64,000 bases of DNA from Roseovarius gaetbuli (GCF_900172365.1 NZ_FWFJ01000018.1:1-64000); one strand, 5' to 3'; positions 1-7,767 are shown, counted from the stretch's first letter. Translations and numbers: made by a program. Notes: generated by a model from the sequence alone, not told the origin.

Positions 1-124
1 ACATGAATTTCCAGAACTGGGGCCGTGTCAGTTTTTTGCGGAATTGTTCCTTCCCCGACAGCAATGCCCCGTGAACCTGGAAAATACTCTTCGCCAGATC
101 TACACCAATCATTGTATCCTTCAT
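1..124 (-). CDS. IS110-family transposase, N-terminal fragment cut by window edge
   Basis: Reading the minus strand from the ATG at 124 gives 41 codons that run off the left edge. The start, MKDTMIGVDLAKSIFQVHG, is the signature opening of IS110-family DEDD transposases (RuvC-like fold, first catalytic Asp in IGVDLAK). The following RKKLTRPQFWKFM also fits the family. These enzymes use a DEDD plus serine active site and recombine without flanking inverted repeats. Only about one tenth of the usual 320-400 residues is visible, so intactness cannot be judged. It is too short to stand out as an open frame and is recognised only by motif. Confidence 0.8.
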   Translation of the reverse strand, partial: MKDTMIGVDLAKSIFQVHGALLSGKEQFRKKLTRPQFWKFM

Positions 125-264
125 TTTGCCGTCCTCTCCGTTAGATGGTCTACAGACCACCATCTTGGCACATTGCGATGCCGTCAGGGGAGGGCGGCAA
201 CCACCCCATCTTCAGTACCTGGAACAGCACATCGCTGATCCTACCGGCGCCAGCCGGTAGTGGT
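125..264 (-). ncRNA. candidate IS110 bridge RNA region
   Basis: IS110-group elements encode a structured bridge RNA in the non-coding stretch 5' of the transposase; this guides target and donor recognition (established for IS621). Here that stretch contains a perfect 8-bp stem with a 4-base loop (CTACCGGC 241-248 / GCCGGTAG 253-260) and a smaller hairpin around 146-158 (GGTCT/AGACC). Position and structure fit, but I cannot identify target- and donor-binding loops without both element ends. IS1111-group elements carry the RNA on the other side, which would refute this. Confidence 0.25.
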
Positions 265-292
265 TCAGTATTTTTGGAACGATGAAAGGGCT

Positions 293-399
293 TAGAGCAT
301 GTTGCTCAAAAGTGGGCACCGGTTTTGAGGTTCTCGAACATGCGACATCAATACCTTGGAGTATGTCGCGTGAATTTTGAGTGAACGCGACATGCTCTA
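293..399. repeat. RIME-like palindromic intergenic element, full-length copy
   Basis: A 107-bp element bounded by inverted termini TAGAGCATG (293-301) and CATGCTCTA (391-399), with internal GCGACAT/ATGTCGC inverted segments. The left half (about 298-347) reappears at 49261-49311 with few changes. Size, termini and the internal phrase CAAAAGTGGG..CCGGTTT resemble the Rhizobium intergenic mosaic element (RIME). The right terminus overlaps the stop codon of the minus-strand gene ending at 397. Confidence 0.7.
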
Positions 400-1122
400 G
401 TCGGTAAAGCCCAAGACCCCTGCGAGGGCCGCAAGCGCGTCGGGCAAAAGGGTTTCGGGATCATGCTGCGCGACCGGCACGCCCTGTGCCTTGAGGGCGT
501 CGCCATATCCCGAGGCGCCCGCGTCAGGGGCGATGAGGGCCACGCTCTGACCCAGCCAATAGGGCCGTGCGGCGGCAAGTTCGGCGCCGAGCAGGTGCCC
601 GCTCAATGCGCCGGGGGTGGCGCTGACCTGCGCGCTGCGCAGATGCGCGGCCAGACGTTCAGGGCGGCTTAGACTATCGGAAATCGCGGCGCTGTCGGGT
701 GGCATCGCGGCGCCAAGGGCCGAGGCCAGCATCGGGGTCAGGAAGCTTTGACAGCTCACGGCCTCATCTGCGCTCAGGTGCACCCAATGGCTCAGGGTTT
801 GGGACAGAACGCAGGCGACCCCATCCCAATTGGGATGACGCGCGGCAAAGCCCATGAGGATCAGCCGCACCCAGCCGTCGATAACATCCGCAGGCTGATC
901 CTGCGTCAGCCCGGCAAGCCCGCGGCCGGGGCCGGGCAAGAGCGGGCAGGGCAGGGCATCGGGCCGCCCCTCGCCAATTCGGTAGAGCCGTGCCGTGGCC
1001 CCAAGCCCGGCAAGTGCCGCCGCCTCATCCGCGCCAGAGCTTTGATGCGTCACCTTTGGGCCGGACATGGCAAAGGCCCGGTGAGCTTGCCCGTCATGAC
1101 CGATAACGGCCCAATCGGTCAT
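397..1122 (-). CDS. 2-dehydro-3-deoxygalactonokinase (DgoK)-like protein, probably catalytically degenerate
   Basis: A 241-residue protein. Residues about 75-192 follow the DgoK fold of the KDGal kinase family: a WDGV stretch, WVHLSADE.VSCQSFLTPML, a SRPERLAAHL helix and the highly characteristic SGHLLGAELAAARPYWLGQ (174-192). Family members are about 290-300 residues, start with a DWGT-type phosphate loop and carry a PGTHTKW motif. Here the N-terminal phosphate loop is absent and the second motif reads SQTLSHW (107-113), so ATP-dependent kinase activity is doubtful. The start overlaps the end of the upstream TIGR01244 gene by 4 bases (translational coupling). The TAG stop lies in the terminus of the RIME-like repeat. 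Function unknown; a diverged paralogue is the best reading. Confidence 0.6.
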   Translation of the reverse strand: MTDWAVIGHDGQAHRAFAMSGPKVTHQSSGADEAAALAGLGATARLYRIGEGRPDALPCPLLPGPGRGLAGLTQDQPADVIDGWVRLILMGFAARHPNWDGVACVLSQTLSHWVHLSADEAVSCQSFLTPMLASALGAAMPPDSAAISDSLSRPERLAAHLRSAQVSATPGALSGHLLGAELAAARPYWLGQSVALIAPDAGASGYGDALKAQGVPVAQHDPETLLPDALAALAGVLGFTD

Positions 1123-1538
1123 CGTGCTTGTTGCATCTGGCGCATGAGGCCGGACATGTCATAGCCCGCCGCCGAGGTTGCCTTGACGATCTCATCGGCG
1201 TCCAGATCGCCGAAGCTCGTCATGCTCCAGAGCATGGTGCAGCGCGTGCCGCTTCGGCAATAGGCGAGGATCGGTTTTGGCAGTTCATCAAGCGCCGCGC
1301 GAAACGCTGCAAGGTCAGCCTCTGACAGCATGCCGGATACGATCGGCACCGAGCGCACGGCAAGACCGGCCGCCTGTGCCGCCTCGGCCACCGCATCATA
1401 GGCGCATTGGCCAAATTCTTCGCCGTCGGGCCGGTTGCACAGGATCGAGCGAAACCCGGCCTCGGCGATGTCGGCCACATCCTCGCATTCGATTTGCGGG
1501 GAGACAGAGAAATCATCGGTGATCTTGCGCAGGTCCAT
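1119..1538 (-). CDS. TIGR01244 / DUF442-type sulfurtransferase-phosphatase
   Basis: A 139-residue cytosolic protein with a dual-specificity-phosphatase-like fold. The nucleophile loop is AYCRSGTRC (Cys93, Arg96-Arg98 region), as in the beta-lactamase-hydrolase-like (Blh) family linked to sulfide and persulfide metabolism. The opening MDLRKITDDFSVSPQI and the GFRSILCNRPDGEE stretch are typical of the family. The ATG at 1538 follows a GGAGGGCCC ribosome site. It is the first gene of a two-gene operon with the DgoK-like gene. The substrate cannot be inferred from sequence; no rhodanese or sulfide:quinone reductase gene is adjacent. Confidence 0.8.
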   Translation of the reverse strand: MDLRKITDDFSVSPQIECEDVADIAEAGFRSILCNRPDGEEFGQCAYDAVAEAAQAAGLAVRSVPIVSGMLSEADLAAFRAALDELPKPILAYCRSGTRCTMLWSMTSFGDLDADEIVKATSAAGYDMSGLMRQMQQAR

Positions 1539-1656
1539 CGGGCCCTCCTTGCCGCTGTTTTGTCCAGCATATGCGGGAAAAAGGCGCCAAGTTCAATGGG
1601 CCGACAGCGCGCCGTGTCGCGGGCTGCGACGGGAGAGGTGCCGGGGGCGTGGTCTG

Positions 1657-1682
1657 TGAAATGCGAATATTTTTGCATTTCT
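1657..1682. promoter_or_regulatory. inverted repeat in the uspA upstream region
   Basis: GAAATGC (1658-1664) and GCATTTC (1675-1681) are perfect 7-bp arms around a 10-base AT-rich spacer in the divergent region between the TIGR01244 gene and uspA. The geometry suits a dimeric regulator; the regulator is unknown. The rest of 1539-1822 is AT-rich promoter-like DNA without another gene. Confidence 0.3.
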
Positions 1683-1773
1683 CACCAAAACTCGAGGAAA
1701 TTTGAGGCGATTGCGTCATGAATCCAGAGATTTCGGGAAAAACAAAAAAGAAACCTCTGGTAGAGTGATGTAT

Positions 1774-1800
1774 CGGGTCCCGCCAAGAGGGCCCGTTTTT
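1774..1800 (+). terminator. intrinsic-terminator-like hairpin in the uspA leader
   Basis: CGGGTCC (1774-1780) pairs with GGGCCCG (1789-1795, one G-U) and is followed directly by TTTTT (1796-1800). It lies only 23 bases before the uspA start and just upstream of its GGAAGAGGGAG ribosome site. It may be an attenuator, or the end of a short transcript starting in the upstream AT-rich region. Confidence 0.5.
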
Positions 1801-1822
1801 CAAGGAAGAGGGAGTACCCAAC

Positions 1823-2257
1823 ATGTCTGGAAAATTCGTCGTCGGCTACGACGGCAGCGCGTCATCGCAGCGCGCGCTTGAGTTTGCGGTGGACCGCTCG
1901 CAAGCCCAGGGAGGAACGATTGTTCTGGCTCACGTGCTGGAGTGGTCGCCATATTCGTTTCTGACGCCAAACGAGCTCGAAGAGCGTCACAAGCGGCGCG
2001 AGGAAGAGCTTCACCGCGCAGAAACAGCGATCATGACGACCGTCGTAAAAGACCTGCGCGACAAGGGCGTGACGGTTGAGACCGTGATCAAATACGGCAA
2101 TATCCCGGAGCTTCTGGCGAAGATCGCAAAGGATTGCGGTGCGATTCAGATCGTGATCGGGCGCAGCGGGCATTCCGCCCTTGGTGCGCGGGTGTTCGGC
2201 TCGGTTGCTGGCGCACTTGTGCAAGCGGCGCCAGTGCCGTGCACCATCGTTCCATAA
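1823..2257 (+). CDS. Universal stress protein, UspA family
   Basis: A 144-residue single-domain Usp protein. It starts VVGYDGSASSQRALEFAV (Asp10 of the first strand) and ends in the ATP-binding motif G-2x-G-9x-G-S (Gly113, Gly116, Gly126-Ser127) followed by VQAAPVPCTIVP. The charged helix around residues 50-70 (NELEERHKRREEELHRAE) is typical. Such proteins are induced by starvation, oxygen limitation or other stress, and many bind ATP. The ATG has a strong GGAAGAGGGAG site. It sits 27 bases before the symporter gene, so the two are probably co-transcribed; a role in modulating that transporter is possible but not shown. Confidence 0.9.
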   Translation: MSGKFVVGYDGSASSQRALEFAVDRSQAQGGTIVLAHVLEWSPYSFLTPNELEERHKRREEELHRAETAIMTTVVKDLRDKGVTVETVIKYGNIPELLAKIAKDCGAIQIVIGRSGHSALGARVFGSVAGALVQAAPVPCTIVP

Positions 2258-2284
2258 ATAAGAATTCTGACAGGGATGAATCAT

Positions 2285-3826
2285 ATGCATCGAAAGAATT
2301 TCAATGCGGCAATTGCCGCAGCCGGGCTATTGATGGCCAGCGCGCCGGCTTATGCGCAATCGGTTGACGAAAAGGTCAATCAGATCTTCGCCAGCTCGAC
2401 GGGCTGGTTTGTGAACCTTATCTTCTCGAACTTTCCGGGCACCTCCTTTCCGTGGATCGTGGCCTGGCTTGTGGTTGGCGCGACCGTGTTCACGCTCTAC
2501 TTCGGCTTTGTCCAGTTTCGCGCGATCGGGCATTCGATTGCCTTGGTGAAGGGTGATTACTCCGATCCCAATGACGCCGGCGAGGTCAGCCACTTTCAGG
2601 CGCTTGCGACCGCGCTTTCGGGCACGGTGGGTCTTGGCAACATCGCCGGTGTGGCGGTTGCCGTGAGTATCGGCGGGCCGGGGGCGACGTTCTGGATGAT
2701 CCTTGCGGGTCTGATGGGGATGGCGTCAAAATTCACCGAATGTACGCTTGGTGTGAAATACCGCAATGAATATCCCGATGGCCGGGTGTCGGGTGGTCCG
2801 ATGTATTACCTGACCAAGGGCTTTGCCGAGCGCGGTCTTCCGGGCGGCAAAGTGCTTGCGGTGCTGTTCTCGATCTTCTGTATTCTGGGCGCACTTGGCG
2901 GGGGCAACATGTTCCAGGCCAATCAGGCGCATCAGCAGATTTCGGGCATCGTGGGCGCGTATCCGGGTTGGATCACCGGAGTGGTCTTTGCGGTCGTGGT
3001 CTTTGCGGTGATCGTCGGCGGCCTCAAGTCCATTGCAAAGGTGACCGAAAAGGTCGTGCCGTTCATGGGCATCCTTTACGTCGGCACCGCCTTGATCATC
3101 ATCCTGATGAACGCGGATCAAATCGGGTGGGCCTTTGGCCAGATCTTTGCCGGCGCCTTTACCGGGCTTGGCGTTGCCGGCGGTATGGTTGGCGCGCTGA
3201 TCCAGGGCTTCAAGCGGGCGGCGTTTTCGAACGAAGCCGGCGTTGGCTCGGCGGCGATTGCGCACTCTGCGGTGCGCACCAAAGAGCCGATCACCGAGGG
3301 CTATGTGTCGCTTCTTGAGCCGTTCATCGACACCGTTGTGATCTGTACCATGACGGCGCTTGTGATCATCATCACCGGTCAGCTGGTGGCGGGCCCGGAT
3401 GGCAATTACCTGCTGAATGAGGCCGGCACGGCGATTCAGACCGTTGGCGGCACCTCGGGCGTTGGCCTGACCTCGGCGGCCTTTGGCAGCGCGATCAGCT
3501 GGTTCCCCTTCGTTCTGGCGATTGCGGTGGTTCTGTTTGCCTTCTCGACCATGATCAGCTGGTCCTATTATGGCCTCAAGGCCTGGACCTATCTGTTCGG
3601 GGAAGGCGAGACCACGGAACTGGTGTTCAAGGTGATCTTCTGCGTCTTCGTGGTGATCGGTGCGGCGGCCAATCTTGGGCCGGTGATCGACTTCTCGGAT
3701 GCGGCGATCTTTGCGATGGCGGTGGTCAATATCATCGGCTTGTATGCCCTGATGCCGATCGTCAAGCGCGAGCTGAACAGCTATGTCAGCCGCCTGAAAT
3801 CGGGTGAGATCAAGAAGTTCGAGTAA
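2285..3826 (+). CDS. Alanine/glycine:cation symporter, AGCS family
   Basis: A protein of about 513 residues that co-imports alanine or glycine with Na+ (H+ in some members) across the inner membrane. The family consensus is clear: GTVGLGNIAGVAVAVSIGG, then PGATFWMILAGLMGMASKFTE, SGGPMYYLTKG, GLKSIAKVTEKVVPFM, and AAFSNEAGVGSAAIAH. About 10-11 membrane segments are visible. The N-terminus has a cleavable-looking signal (AAAGLLMASAPAYAQ), common for these proteins in Rhodobacterales. I chose the ATG at 2285 over the one at 2276 because the AGG site is 10 bases from 2285 but abuts 2276; the other start adds three residues. It is followed by two hairpins ending in a T-run. Confidence 0.9.
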   Translation: MHRKNFNAAIAAAGLLMASAPAYAQSVDEKVNQIFASSTGWFVNLIFSNFPGTSFPWIVAWLVVGATVFTLYFGFVQFRAIGHSIALVKGDYSDPNDAGEVSHFQALATALSGTVGLGNIAGVAVAVSIGGPGATFWMILAGLMGMASKFTECTLGVKYRNEYPDGRVSGGPMYYLTKGFAERGLPGGKVLAVLFSIFCILGALGGGNMFQANQAHQQISGIVGAYPGWITGVVFAVVVFAVIVGGLKSIAKVTEKVVPFMGILYVGTALIIILMNADQIGWAFGQIFAGAFTGLGVAGGMVGALIQGFKRAAFSNEAGVGSAAIAHSAVRTKEPITEGYVSLLEPFIDTVVICTMTALVIIITGQLVAGPDGNYLLNEAGTAIQTVGGTSGVGLTSAAFGSAISWFPFVLAIAVVLFAFSTMISWSYYGLKAWTYLFGEGETTELVFKVIFCVFVVIGAAANLGPVIDFSDAAIFAMAVVNIIGLYALMPIVKRELNSYVSRLKSGEIKKFE

Positions 3827-3892
3827 CCAAAGGGTCGCCCTTTGGATTTGAGCAAAAGGAAAGGGCCGGTGCGTTATGCACCGGCCCTTTTT
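3827..3892 (+). terminator. Terminator region of the uspA-symporter operon
   Basis: Two consecutive hairpins follow the stop codon. The first is CCAAAGGG..CCCTTTGG (3827-3845). The second is a 13-bp stem AAAGGGCCGGTGC (3860-3872) / GCACCGGCCCTTT (3878-3890) with loop GTTAT and a five-T run, a textbook intrinsic terminator. Confidence 0.85.
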
Positions 3893-3925
3893 ACGTGGAT
3901 CGCAAGGCGGGGCTCAGAGGGGCCT

Positions 3926-3948
3926 CGTAGGGTGGGTGAAACCCACGC
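3926..3948. repeat. REP-like repeat, single half
   Basis: GTAGGGTGGGTGAAACCCAC occurs here once and again at 36027-36049, where it is joined to its own inverted copy. The internal GTGGGTT-type palindrome (GTGGGTGAAACCCAC) can itself fold. It lies between the symporter terminator and the convergent M16 gene. Confidence 0.65.
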
Positions 3949-3969
3949 GCCCCGACATCCACCCCCGCA

Positions 3970-5283
3970 TCAATTGATCGTGCTCTCAATGCCCTCTGGT
4001 TTGCCCACCACCACGAATGTAAGCTTTGCCGGATCAAGCAGATCGCGCGCGACGCGGTTCACGTCGTCAAGCGTGACGGCATTCAACTTGTCGTTGCGGG
4101 TGGTGATGTAATCGGTCGGCAGTCCTTCCATCTGCATCCCCACGGCGATATCGGCAATCGGGCCGTTGCCCTCGAACCGAAGCGGATAGGCCCCGGTCAG
4201 ATAGGTCTTGGCATCCTGCAACTCTGCCTCGGTGACGCCCTCTTCGCGGATCTTGGCCCATTCATCGCGAATGACCGACATGGCCTCGGCGACGCGATCA
4301 TTGGCCGAGGCCACGGATCCCATCCAGAGCGCGGCACCGTCCTTGTCCAAGAGGTAGGAATAAACCCCGTATGTCAGCCCGCGCTTTTCGCGCACCTCAT
4401 TCATCAGCCGACTTTCAAACGACCCACCCCCAAGGATGTGATTCAGCAGATAGGCGGCAAAGAAATCGGGGTGATCGCGATCAATGCCCGGTTGGGCAAA
4501 GGCGGCGATGGATTGCGGCGTGTCAAAGTCGACAACCTTGACCCCACCGGGCAGGTTGAGCGTGGCCTCGCCCGCGAGCGGCGCGCCAATGGCGGGCAGA
4601 TTGCCCAGCAGGTCGTCAAGCAGCGCCGACAGCTCATCGCCGGTGATATCGCCCACCGCGCTGATATAAAGCCGATCGCGGGCCATGGCCGCGCGCTGTG
4701 CGGCAAGGATATCCTCGCGGGTCAGCGCCGCGACACTTTCAAGCGTGCCGTTAAGCGAGGTTGCATAGGGGTGATCGCCGTACACCAATGCGTCAAACGA
4801 CATCCCCACAAGATCGCGCGGGTCTTTCTGGCTTGATTGAATGATCGAGGTGATCTGCGCACGCACCCGTTCAATCGCATCGGGGTCAAAGCGGGTCTCA
4901 AGCAGGCTCGCGCGCAAGAGCGTCATCGCCTGATCGCGGTTCTCGGTCAGAAAATGGGCCGAGATGCTGACGGCGTCATCGCTGACGCCATAGCTGAAAT
5001 TCGCGGCAAGAGATTCGGTCGCGCGTGCGAAGCCCTGCGCATCCAGATTCCCGGCGCCTTCTTCAAGCAGCCCGACCATAAGGTTCGTCGCACCGCGTTT
5101 GCCCGGCGCATCCAGTGATCCGCCCCCGCGAAAGCGAAGCTCAAGCGCCACGAAGGGAATCGAATGATCTTCGACCAGCCAGGCCTCGAGCCCGCCGGGG
5201 GTGGTCAGCTCCTGCACCTCGACCCCGGCCCGTGCGGGCAGGGCGGCGAGAAGCATCACCACGGCAAGCACAAAGCGGATCAT
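3970..5283 (-). CDS. M16 family peptidase-like protein, non-catalytic partner
   Basis: A 437-residue secreted M16 (pitrilysin/processing-peptidase) homologue. The start at 5283 (MIRFVLAVVMLLAALPARA, signal peptide) overlaps the upstream M16 stop as ATGA. The two M16 lobes are present (for example RLMNEVREKRGLTYGVYSYL in the second half), but the HxxEH zinc site is replaced by VGLLEEG around residues 70-76, so it should not bind zinc by itself. Paired genes of an active and an inactive M16 subunit are common in alphaproteobacteria, by analogy to mitochondrial processing peptidase. Periplasmic peptide degradation is likely; substrates are unknown. Confidence 0.9.
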   Translation of the reverse strand: MIRFVLAVVMLLAALPARAGVEVQELTTPGGLEAWLVEDHSIPFVALELRFRGGGSLDAPGKRGATNLMVGLLEEGAGNLDAQGFARATESLAANFSYGVSDDAVSISAHFLTENRDQAMTLLRASLLETRFDPDAIERVRAQITSIIQSSQKDPRDLVGMSFDALVYGDHPYATSLNGTLESVAALTREDILAAQRAAMARDRLYISAVGDITGDELSALLDDLLGNLPAIGAPLAGEATLNLPGGVKVVDFDTPQSIAAFAQPGIDRDHPDFFAAYLLNHILGGGSFESRLMNEVREKRGLTYGVYSYLLDKDGAALWMGSVASANDRVAEAMSVIRDEWAKIREEGVTEAELQDAKTYLTGAYPLRFEGNGPIADIAVGMQMEGLPTDYITTRNDKLNAVTLDDVNRVARDLLDPAKLTFVVVGKPEGIESTIN

Positions 5284-6611
5284 TGGGTCACCTCCGGCGC
5301 CATAAGCCATCCGGTGACGGATGTGTTACGATCAAAAACCTTGCGAGCAGCGGCCATGATATCGTCCTCTGTGGTATTTTGCAGAATCTCGGGCCAGGCC
5401 TGAACATCGGCCACGCTCAACCCCTGTGCCAGGGCGCGGCCATAGCGATTGGCAAGCCCGCCGACATCGTCGCGCGCATAGATTTCCGAGGCGCGCACCT
5501 GCATCTTGATCCGCTCAAGCTGATCGGGATCAATGCCGGTTTCAAGGAAGGTGGTCAAAACGTCATCCATCGCCGCCTCGGCCTGTTCAAGGGTCACACC
5601 CGCTGCGGGCACGACCACAAGGCTAAAGGTGGTATCATCAAGCGAAAGCCCCGAATAATATACCCCGGTCTGCACCGCGATGCGGCTGTCAAACTGAAGT
5701 TTCTGGGTCAGCACGGAGGTGCTTCCGCCGCCAAGGATTTCGGCCAGAAGGGTAAGCGCGGCCGCCTCTTCCTGTGCGCCGCTGTCGCGTTCCGGCGCAA
5801 TATAGGAGCGGCTCACATAGGGTTGTGCCACCCGGTCGTCGCGAAAGGTCATACGCCGCTCGGCCATCTGGCGCGGCTCTTGGGGGCGCACCCGCTCGGG
5901 CAGGTCGGGATTGGCCGGGATCGGGCCATAATAGGTCTCGGCGAGCTGGCGCACATCCTCGGGGGTGACATCGCCCGCAACCACCAGAATGGCATTATTG
6001 GGCGCGTAAAAGGTGCGATAATAGGCAAGCGCATCCTCAAGCCCCAGATCATGCATTTCATGCTGCCAGCCGATGATCGGCACGCCGTAGTGGTGGTTCA
6101 GGTACTGAACCGCATTCTTTTGCTCGCGAAACAGGGCCGAGGGATTGTTTTCCACCCGTTGATTGCGTTCCTCGATGATCACATCACGCTCGGTGGCGAT
6201 GTCGCCTTCACCCAGTTGCAGATTGACCATGCGGTCGCTTTCCATCCGCATCATCAATTCAAGGCGGTCGGCCGCGATGCGCTGAAAATAGGCGGTGTAA
6301 TCATAGCTGGTAAAGGCGTTGTCAGAGCCGCCATTGCGCGCCACGGTGGCCGAAAACTCGCCCGGCTCTATCGTTTCGGTGCCCTTGAACAGCAGGTGTT
6401 CGAGAAAATGCGCCACGCCCGAGGCGCCCGGTGGTTCATCCGCTGATCCGGCGCGATACCATACCATTTGCGTGACGACCGGCGCGCGGTGGTCTTCGAT
6501 CACCACCACCTCAAGCCCGTTCTCAAGGGCAAAGGTTGTCACCTGATCCTCGGCCATGGCGGGCGCAAGAGGGGCGATGGCAAGCAGAAAACTGGCAAAA
6601 AGGCTACGCAT
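5280..6611 (-). CDS. M16 family zinc metallopeptidase, catalytic subunit
   Basis: A 443-residue protein with signal peptide MRSLFASFLLAIAPLAPAMA and the inverted zinc motif HFLEH (68-72), the glutamate about 75 residues downstream (ERDVIIEERNQRVE), and a second M16 lobe. The ATG at 6611 follows GGAG at 8 bases; an upstream ATG at 6629 has no ribosome site. It overlaps its inactive M16 partner by 4 bases, so the two probably form a periplasmic heterodimer. A 6-bp hairpin (CTGACG/CGTCAG, 6679-6694) separates it from bamF. Confidence 0.92.
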   Translation of the reverse strand: MRSLFASFLLAIAPLAPAMAEDQVTTFALENGLEVVVIEDHRAPVVTQMVWYRAGSADEPPGASGVAHFLEHLLFKGTETIEPGEFSATVARNGGSDNAFTSYDYTAYFQRIAADRLELMMRMESDRMVNLQLGEGDIATERDVIIEERNQRVENNPSALFREQKNAVQYLNHHYGVPIIGWQHEMHDLGLEDALAYYRTFYAPNNAILVVAGDVTPEDVRQLAETYYGPIPANPDLPERVRPQEPRQMAERRMTFRDDRVAQPYVSRSYIAPERDSGAQEEAAALTLLAEILGGGSTSVLTQKLQFDSRIAVQTGVYYSGLSLDDTTFSLVVVPAAGVTLEQAEAAMDDVLTTFLETGIDPDQLERIKMQVRASEIYARDDVGGLANRYGRALAQGLSVADVQAWPEILQNTTEDDIMAAARKVFDRNTSVTGWLMAPEVTQ

Positions 6612-6707
6612 ATAGTGTCTCCGGTCCATGCTGGGCGTCTGACAATAGATACGCTTTAGCTTCGATGTTTCAAGCGCTCTGACGGGATCGTCAGCGCCCC
6701 GAGCGGT

Positions 6708-7241
6708 TTATTTCGGCGGCGGCGGGCTTGACGGGGTGACGATGCCATTGCGGCGCAGGCGGCGCTCTTCTGCGTAGGCATCAAGCCACTGGCGTTTGTA
6801 GGAGTTTGTGTAATCGTCACTTGCCGTGATGCGCAGGATGTTCACGCGGCCATGGCGGCGGCGGACGTCCTTGTCCTCTTCGGCAAGAGTCTGGCGGATA
6901 TCTGCCGTCGCGCCATAGCGACTGGCATGATTGACCAGCGCGCCATCGCGGGCGCTCGGCGCACCAGCGGTCAGTGCGGCGGGGTTGCCGCCAAGGGCCG
7001 CCACGCCATCGGCCAGCGGGTTCTGGTCGGTGCGGTTGGCGCCGCCGGGGGTGGGGCTCGGCAGGCTGGCGTAATCTTCGGGTGCCTGCAAGGGCTTGCC
7101 CGGTATGATCGAAAACTCGTCCGGTCCGTTCCCGGTATGGCGAATGCGGGTCAACGTCACATCATCACGACCGCCGCAGCCCGCAAGCACGGTTGCCACA
7201 AGAAGCGCCAAAACTGTTTTATGCGGCATCGCCATCGCCAC
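6708..7241 (-). CDS. bamF: DUF3035 lipoprotein, BamF-type outer-membrane assembly subunit
   Basis: A 177-residue lipoprotein: after MAMAMPHKTVLALLVATVLAGC the lipobox LAGC places the acylated Cys near residue 22. The segment DEFSIIPGKPLQAPEDYASLPSPTPGGANR is the DUF3035 hallmark. In alphaproteobacteria this family has been described as BamF, a component of the beta-barrel assembly machinery. It lies between lspA, which cleaves lipoprotein signals, and a pair of secreted M16 peptidases, so this block is envelope-directed. The C-terminal tail is Pro-rich. The likely start could be the second or third Met (MAMAMP). Confidence 0.85.
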   Translation of the reverse strand: MAMAMPHKTVLALLVATVLAGCGGRDDVTLTRIRHTGNGPDEFSIIPGKPLQAPEDYASLPSPTPGGANRTDQNPLADGVAALGGNPAALTAGAPSARDGALVNHASRYGATADIRQTLAEEDKDVRRRHGRVNILRITASDDYTNSYKRQWLDAYAEERRLRRNGIVTPSSPPPPK

Positions 7242-7286
7242 TCTCCTGCAACTTTCGAACAGCCTTATCGCATAGCTGCGCCAAGG

Positions 7287-7757
7287 TCACGAGGGCTTTT
7301 TGCCCGAAGGCAACAGTACCATGCCAAATGCGCCGATGAAAACCGCGATATCGGCGATATTGAAGGCAAACGGATTGTCGATGCCACAGCACGAAACGTT
7401 GATGAAATCCGCCACCGCGCCATAGATCAGCCGGTCAATCACATTGCCAAGCGCCCCGCCGACCAGAAGACCGGCGGCGATTTTTTGCCAGCGGCCTGCC
7501 GGGTCGGTATGGACCCACCACAAGACGGCGCTGGAAATCACGAGGGCCACGGCGATCAGAACCCACCGCGTCAGCGGATTATCCCCCGCCATCAGGCCGA
7601 AATTGATCCCGTAATTCCAGGCCATGCGCAGGTTGAAGAGCGGCGGCCAGACGTCAATCGCACCCAGCTGGCGCAGGCTCAGGGTATGGACAACAAGATA
7701 CTTGCTGGCCTGATCAAGCAGGAAAACCCAAAACCCGGTCCAAAAGACGATGCGCAT
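7287..7757 (-). CDS. lspA: Lipoprotein signal peptidase (signal peptidase II)
   Basis: A 156-residue inner-membrane aspartic protease that removes signal peptides of diacylglyceryl-prolipoproteins. Four membrane segments are visible. The first conserved box is LDQASKYLV (Asp15, Lys19), the Asn motif is NYGINFG, and the catalytic dyad is Asp108 in GNVIDRL and Asp117 in AVADFIN. Length is normal. It starts 10 bases after purH ends and precedes bamF, itself a substrate by its lipobox. Probably co-transcribed with purH and bamF. Confidence 0.95.
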   Translation of the reverse strand: MRIVFWTGFWVFLLDQASKYLVVHTLSLRQLGAIDVWPPLFNLRMAWNYGINFGLMAGDNPLTRWVLIAVALVISSAVLWWVHTDPAGRWQKIAAGLLVGGALGNVIDRLIYGAVADFINVSCCGIDNPFAFNIADIAVFIGAFGMVLLPSGKKPS

Positions 7758-7767
7758 GGCGGGGCCC

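Larger units (their letters stand above)
1..265 (-). mobile_element. IS110-family insertion sequence, transposase-proximal end
   Basis: The element contains the transposase start (124 and below) and about 140 bases of upstream non-coding DNA. The outer boundary near 265 is an inference: the next bases (266-288) match a dispersed chromosomal repeat also seen at 14131-14154 and 55060-55080, so the element may have inserted beside or into that repeat. IS110 elements lack classical terminal inverted repeats, so the end cannot be fixed from this window alone. Confidence 0.5.
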
